A DNA stretch of 7,460 bases from a bacterium (GTDB lineage: Bacteria; Patescibacteriota; Patescibacteriia; UBA1558; S5-K13), in assembly GCA_021106915.1 (NCBI GenBank), contig JAIOTH010000072.1:1-7460 (forward strand), given 5' to 3'. A program made the position numbers and the translations under genes. This document shows positions 4,126-7,460 of the stretch, piece after piece (position 1 is the stretch's first letter; every line of letters starts with the position of its first letter). The notes beneath the pieces are model-generated. The model did no database searches. It was given only the letters and a program-made list of their open reading frames with translations, and was not told where the DNA came from.

Positions 4126-7122
4126 ATGCTAGAAAGTCATTCACGGGTAACAAACTGGTTTAAACGAAAGAAATCTGATACATCGCAACAGTCTGAACTA
4201 GAAACTAAAAAACCTCAAGAGCAACTGAAAGCTAATGTTGAGGGTGTTTTGGGTACGGAAATTGAAGGAGTTGTAACAGATCAAAAATTGTTAGGTTGGT
4301 ATTACAGAAAATTTAAAAAGAAAGATACTCAACCAGTAGCAACAGATAAGTTCATGTATAAATCCAAAGATGAATATAATTCGGCGTGGTTGGCTAGAGA
4401 GATAGTCCAGAATTTTGTAGATGAAAATGAAGAAAGTCCATATACTTTAGATGGCGTTGAAATTTCGAGTCAGATAATAGATGAAGAAACAAACACAGTT
4501 AGATTTACTATACGTGGTAATTGGGAGTTTGAAGATCCAACTGGGCTTACAAGTTTGCATTCTGCCAAGACTGAAAAACGTAAAACAGCTGGTGGAAATG
4601 GAATCGGTTTAAAACAGGTAGCCTTGCGATATTTGAGAGATTTTGGAATAGAAAATTTTGAAATTCAAGGTGAAAACTGGACTGTCAATTATCGTTTAGC
4701 AAAAAAAGATGAAATAAATCAAAAATTGGAGAATGAAAAATATACTGAAAGATTAAAACACGATTGGTTAGTTGCCGATATTAAACGTTCGGAAAATCAG
4801 GGACAATGTACTTATGTTATTGACACAAATAATGAAGAAGTAATAAAAGTTTTGCAAGAACTTCCAAATTTAGGCGTCTCTGAAACAAATATTTTTTTGA
4901 AAGATCCTGATTTTAAAAATGAAAAAGGTGCTTTGAAATGGTTGCCAATCACTGATGGAGATAGAAATGTCCAAGGGAGACTTTTTATTAATGGGCAGGT
5001 GATGAATTTCAAAGATAAAGGTAAAACAAGTGAGGATTATTGGAAAGGACCAGAATTAGTGACTATTCAACTGAATGATGTGGATTACCAAATGAGTATT
5101 GATAGACCGCCAATCAATGCCTTTGATTTAGGTAGATATGTTAGTGGTTTGATCGAATCCATGTCAAAAGATGAATTGTTAGAACAATTGCAAAAATCCG
5201 AACATATTTGGAGTGAGGTTTTTGATTCGTCTTATAGTTCAAATAGGAGAGGTTGTTTTGTGGTGATTGAAGCCATGGTCAAAGGATTATTTTGGTCATC
5301 AGAGTACAATGAAGTTGATTTTGCATCGTATTTTGGTGATAAAAAATATCTTTGTTGGGATTATGGTGTAAGTGATAATCAAATTGAAAGTTTGGAAAAA
5401 CAAGGTTTTATCATTTGTTCTTCATATTTTGAACAAATCGGAATGCCTAAGGCTAGTAGTGAACTTGATTCCTTAGAAGCTGCAAGCAATGAAAAACCGC
5501 AATCACCACAATATAGATTAGAAAAAATTGCAGAGGAATATGGGTTTACAGTAGCTTGCGAAAAAATAGATGTAAAAGACCCCCAAAAATTTCTCCAATC
5601 TATAAAGGAAAAATTGTCTGCTCACACAATAAGAATCGAAGCACGTGAAGAACGACCAAACGCATTTCGTATATATTTGAATGTTGAATTTCCAAAAAAT
5701 TTGCTTTTTCATCAATTGCCAATTCCAAAAACAGAAGAACAAAAGTTGCTTCATTATTTACGAAGTGTGGTTTTCGTTGGTTTGGGAGATAAAATTTTTG
5801 AAAAAGTTTTTACCTTTAGTGGTGAATATATAACAACATTCGACACACAATACGATTCAGTAACAGGAGAAAATAATCTTTTGGCCAGAAATGTAAAATG
5901 TAGTGGCGACCAAGGAATTTTTTTAGAATTTGAATTACCGCAGGAACTAGTAGAGGGATTTAAAGCAAGTTTAATCAGAGATTCCTTAAAACAAGAAACT
6001 GTTCCAGTAAAAAAAACAGAACAGTTACAGCCAAAAGTTAAACCCGAGTCTAAAAATATAATTGAAGATACAATCGAAGAAGTACCTGCTACAGACATTT
6101 CGGCAGTAATATCTGAAACAAGGGAAAAACAAGAAACTGTTCCAGTAAAAAAAACAGAACAATTACAAGCAAAAGTTAAACCAGAATTTAAAAATACAAC
6201 TGAAGATACAGAAAATACAAGTGAAGAAGTAGATACTACAGATATTTCGGCGGTAATATCTGAAACAAGAAAAAATCTTGACGCTATCCCTATTCAACAT
6301 CCAGAATTTCCTGTTATAACGAAAAAAGAACAAAGAATTGTTGTCAAAAAAATGCAACTATCTACAAAAGAGCAGAATCGATTAGCTGAACTCGAAGAAA
6401 AAATTCCTGAAATAACTGAAGCCATTGCTACACTTGAATCTACAGTTCCTACACGACAAGTAGAAAAGAAGAAAAATGATGCTCCAGACAAATATTTACA
6501 ATGGAGAGATTCTTCTGATTTTTATGGCCAAGCAACACAAGAAGCACGGTATTTAACTGGAAGACATTTACTGAAAATTGTTGCTGAAAGTAATCAAGCT
6601 GACATTGCTATTGCTCTATTAGATAAAGAAGAGACAGAAACTGAAAGAAAAATGGCTCGATTAAATGCAACACTTAAGGAGTTGGCTAATAGATTTGCAC
6701 CACCAGAGGACGAAGTTGATGATTTTGAAATTATTCTAGCTCCTACCGAGCAACAATTAGCTAAAGTTGGTATTTTGCGAGCTTATGCTTATTTGACAAC
6801 ACAAGTATCATTACCTAATGATATTTTTATCTATGATGGAACTGGAAGTAAAGGTGTTAATATTGCCCAAAAAGCGATTGGTTTACATGAATCATTATTT
6901 AAAACCGACTTTAAAGAGATATTAGGAACGTTCGTACATGAAATTGCTCATAATGCCTCAATGAGTCATAATGTAGAATTTATGCACACAATGGAAGCTT
7001 TATTTTCAACCATAAATGAAGAACTTTCTAAGATATCTGAAAAATTATTGAATAAAGAAGAATTGTCAGATGATGAGCTGATGATTTTAGAGTTAAAGAG
7101 AAAATGGGATACAATCGGATAA
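4126..7122 (+). CDS. Large GHKL (Bergerat-fold) ATPase fused to a C-terminal HExxH zinc peptidase
   Basis: This protein has 998 residues and no signal peptide or membrane helix, so it is probably cytoplasmic. Residues 1-75 are basic and low in complexity. Residues about 78-340 form a GHKL ATPase module. The N-box is AREIVQNFVDEN (E92, N96, D99). A G1-like DPTGL (137-141) leads into LHSAKTEK. The glycine-rich lid GGNGIGLK spans 156-163. GRLFINGQ (284-291) recalls the second, transducer-like domain of Hsp90/MutL/MORC-type proteins. Residues 341-450 and 460-620 are mixed alpha/beta regions I cannot assign. Residues 622-716 are two near-identical copies of a charged linker. Residues 740-860 are mostly helical and charged, possibly coiled coil. 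The C-terminus carries H938-E-I-A-H942 with H948, preceded by a helix and followed by EFMHTMEALF, as in small zinc metallopeptidases (H-E-x-x-H, then H and F). ATP binding and zinc hydrolysis are predicted from motifs only; targets are unknown. The gene stands alone, divergent from the phosphatidyltransferase gene. No ribosome-binding site is seen, and ATG 4126 is the first in frame after the promoter. Confidence 0.85.
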   Translation: MLESHSRVTNWFKRKKSDTSQQSELETKKPQEQLKANVEGVLGTEIEGVVTDQKLLGWYYRKFKKKDTQPVATDKFMYKSKDEYNSAWLAREIVQNFVDENEESPYTLDGVEISSQIIDEETNTVRFTIRGNWEFEDPTGLTSLHSAKTEKRKTAGGNGIGLKQVALRYLRDFGIENFEIQGENWTVNYRLAKKDEINQKLENEKYTERLKHDWLVADIKRSENQGQCTYVIDTNNEEVIKVLQELPNLGVSETNIFLKDPDFKNEKGALKWLPITDGDRNVQGRLFINGQVMNFKDKGKTSEDYWKGPELVTIQLNDVDYQMSIDRPPINAFDLGRYVSGLIESMSKDELLEQLQKSEHIWSEVFDSSYSSNRRGCFVVIEAMVKGLFWSSEYNEVDFASYFGDKKYLCWDYGVSDNQIESLEKQGFIICSSYFEQIGMPKASSELDSLEAASNEKPQSPQYRLEKIAEEYGFTVACEKIDVKDPQKFLQSIKEKLSAHTIRIEAREERPNAFRIYLNVEFPKNLLFHQLPIPKTEEQKLLHYLRSVVFVGLGDKIFEKVFTFSGEYITTFDTQYDSVTGENNLLARNVKCSGDQGIFLEFELPQELVEGFKASLIRDSLKQETVPVKKTEQLQPKVKPESKNIIEDTIEEVPATDISAVISETREKQETVPVKKTEQLQAKVKPEFKNTTEDTENTSEEVDTTDISAVISETRKNLDAIPIQHPEFPVITKKEQRIVVKKMQLSTKEQNRLAELEEKIPEITEAIATLESTVPTRQVEKKKNDAPDKYLQWRDSSDFYGQATQEARYLTGRHLLKIVAESNQADIAIALLDKEETETERKMARLNATLKELANRFAPPEDEVDDFEIILAPTEQQLAKVGILRAYAYLTTQVSLPNDIFIYDGTGSKGVNIAQKAIGLHESLFKTDFKEILGTFVHEIAHNASMSHNVEFMHTMEALFSTINEELSKISEKLLNKEELSDDELMILELKRKWDTIG
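5989..6273 (+). repeat. In-frame tandem duplication encoding a charged linker
   Basis: Unit 1 (5989-6126, residues 622-667) and unit 2 (6127-6273, residues 668-716) both encode KQETVPVKKTEQLQ, then KVKPE, and end with TDISAVISETR. Unit 2 is 49 residues against 46, through a three-residue insertion in the acidic part. The first roughly 60 bases of each unit are nearly identical at the DNA level, with few silent changes, which points to a fairly recent duplication. The composition (K, E, T, V, P) suggests a flexible spacer between the ATPase half and the peptidase half. Confidence 0.88.
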
Positions 7123-7133
7123 AATATCTGGGA

Positions 7134-7160
7134 ACTGAGGATGGAGCTTAGGTATTTTTT
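7134..7160 (+). terminator. Weak terminator candidate after the ATPase-peptidase gene
   Basis: CTGAG (7135-7139) can pair with CTTAG (7147-7151) using one G-U pair and a 7-base loop. TTTTTT follows at 7155-7160 and another T-run at 7174-7181. The stem is short, so termination here may be inefficient. Confidence 0.35.
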
Positions 7161-7205
7161 CTATTCTTCTTGCTTTTTTTTATAATTTATAGTAATATTT
7201 TAAAA

Positions 7206-7262
7206 GCTTGGATCAACAGGACCAGTTGATGCAGGCAATTAATAATTAAAGGTCTGTTTTTT
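7206..7262 (+). promoter_or_regulatory. Two overlapping hairpins, the second terminator-like
   Basis: Bases 7206-7217 pair with 7225-7236 over 12 positions (ATCAAC/GTTGAT inner, GCTTG/CAGGC outer, one G-G mismatch and one G-U). Alternatively ACAGGACC (7216-7223) pairs with GGTCTGT (7251-7257), with one bulged G, directly before TTTTTT at 7257-7262. The two cannot form together. This could be a plain terminator for the large gene or an attenuator-like leader. It matches no riboswitch class I know. Confidence 0.35.
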
Positions 7263-7400
7263 AATTTTCAATTATCAATTTTAAATTTAAATTTAATAAT
7301 CAATTAACAATAACCAATTATCAATGTTTTCCATTGATTATTGAATAATTGTAAATTAAATGAAAATTGAGAAATGAAAATTGTAAATTCAAATTTACAA
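7263..7400. repeat. AT-rich inverted-repeat spacer
   Basis: Almost every stretch here is a variant of CAATTATCAAT, AAATTTAAATTT or TGAAAATTG. The left half (7266-7326) is roughly the reverse complement of the right half (7332-7389), around the core ATCAATG/CATTGAT (7320-7326 and 7332-7338). At the end, TTGTAAATT (7381-7389) and AATTTACAA (7392-7400) form a perfect 9-base palindrome around CA. No open frame is present; 7123-7404 as a whole has no gene. Confidence 0.6.
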
Positions 7401-7404
7401 ACAT

Positions 7405-7460
7405 ATGACAACACAAGATAATAAAGAAAAAAAGAAAAGTGATTTTTGTAAAATTTTGGA
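7405..7460 (+). CDS. Start of a possible gene, 3' truncated by the window edge
   Basis: An ATG at 7405 opens 18 codons without a stop up to the window end, beginning MTTQDNKEKKKSDFCKIL. The N-terminus is hydrophilic and lysine-rich with no signal peptide. No ribosome-binding site is seen, but most genes in this window lack one. It follows directly after the 9-base palindrome at 7381-7400. Eighteen codons are too few to name a family, and chance is a real alternative in AT-rich DNA. Confidence 0.45.
   Translation, partial: MTTQDNKEKKKSDFCKIL

Noticed and set aside
5518..6491. Several minus-strand open frames opposite the large ATPase-peptidase gene
   Set aside because: They overlap one another and are rich in F, C and S as expected for antisense of lysine/glutamate-rich coding. 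No promoters or ribosome-binding sites are seen.

Overview
The window is strongly AT-rich, with short gaps between genes, many A/T homopolymers and standard stop codons: TAA or TGA end every frame and tryptophan is TGG throughout, so TGA is not recoded. Low-complexity AT spacers built from ATTAGTAT-like and CAATTATCAAT-like motifs, and small accessory genes of no recognisable family, suggest an uncultured small-genome bacterium, possibly of the Patescibacteria/CPR. That placement is an inference from style, not from a marker gene.

Layout. (1) Bases 1-179 are the 3' end of an ABC exporter ATPase, followed by an intrinsic terminator. (2) Bases 237-298 hold a perfect palindrome plus a direct copy of its half-site; the second copy supplies the TTGAC of a good -35 box. 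This promoter appears to drive a tight plus-strand cassette of three small genes (389-1390): a membrane-anchored protein, a protein coupled to it by an ATGA overlap, and a lipoprotein. (3) A bidirectional terminator separates the cassette from a minus-strand group read from 4051 down to 1450. Its order is a CDP-alcohol phosphatidyltransferase, a 32-residue relic of a CoA-binding protein, a nitroreductase-family flavoprotein, and a U32-family protein of the TrhP/YegQ tRNA-hydroxylation type. (4) Divergent from these, 4126-7122 encodes a 998-residue protein with an N-terminal GHKL (Bergerat) ATPase, two unassigned middle regions, a duplicated acidic/lysine-rich linker, a helical segment and a C-terminal HExxH zinc-peptidase motif. 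(5) After it come a GC-richer hairpin region, AT-rich inverted repeats and the first codons of another gene.

The most unusual item is the ATPase-peptidase protein, which I cannot match to a named family. It looks like a soluble, single-gene, ATP-dependent machine with a protease at its far end. The second is the small-gene cassette behind a symmetric, operator-like promoter. The minus-strand genes look like ordinary housekeeping functions, except for the clear scar of a deletion at 3304-3420.
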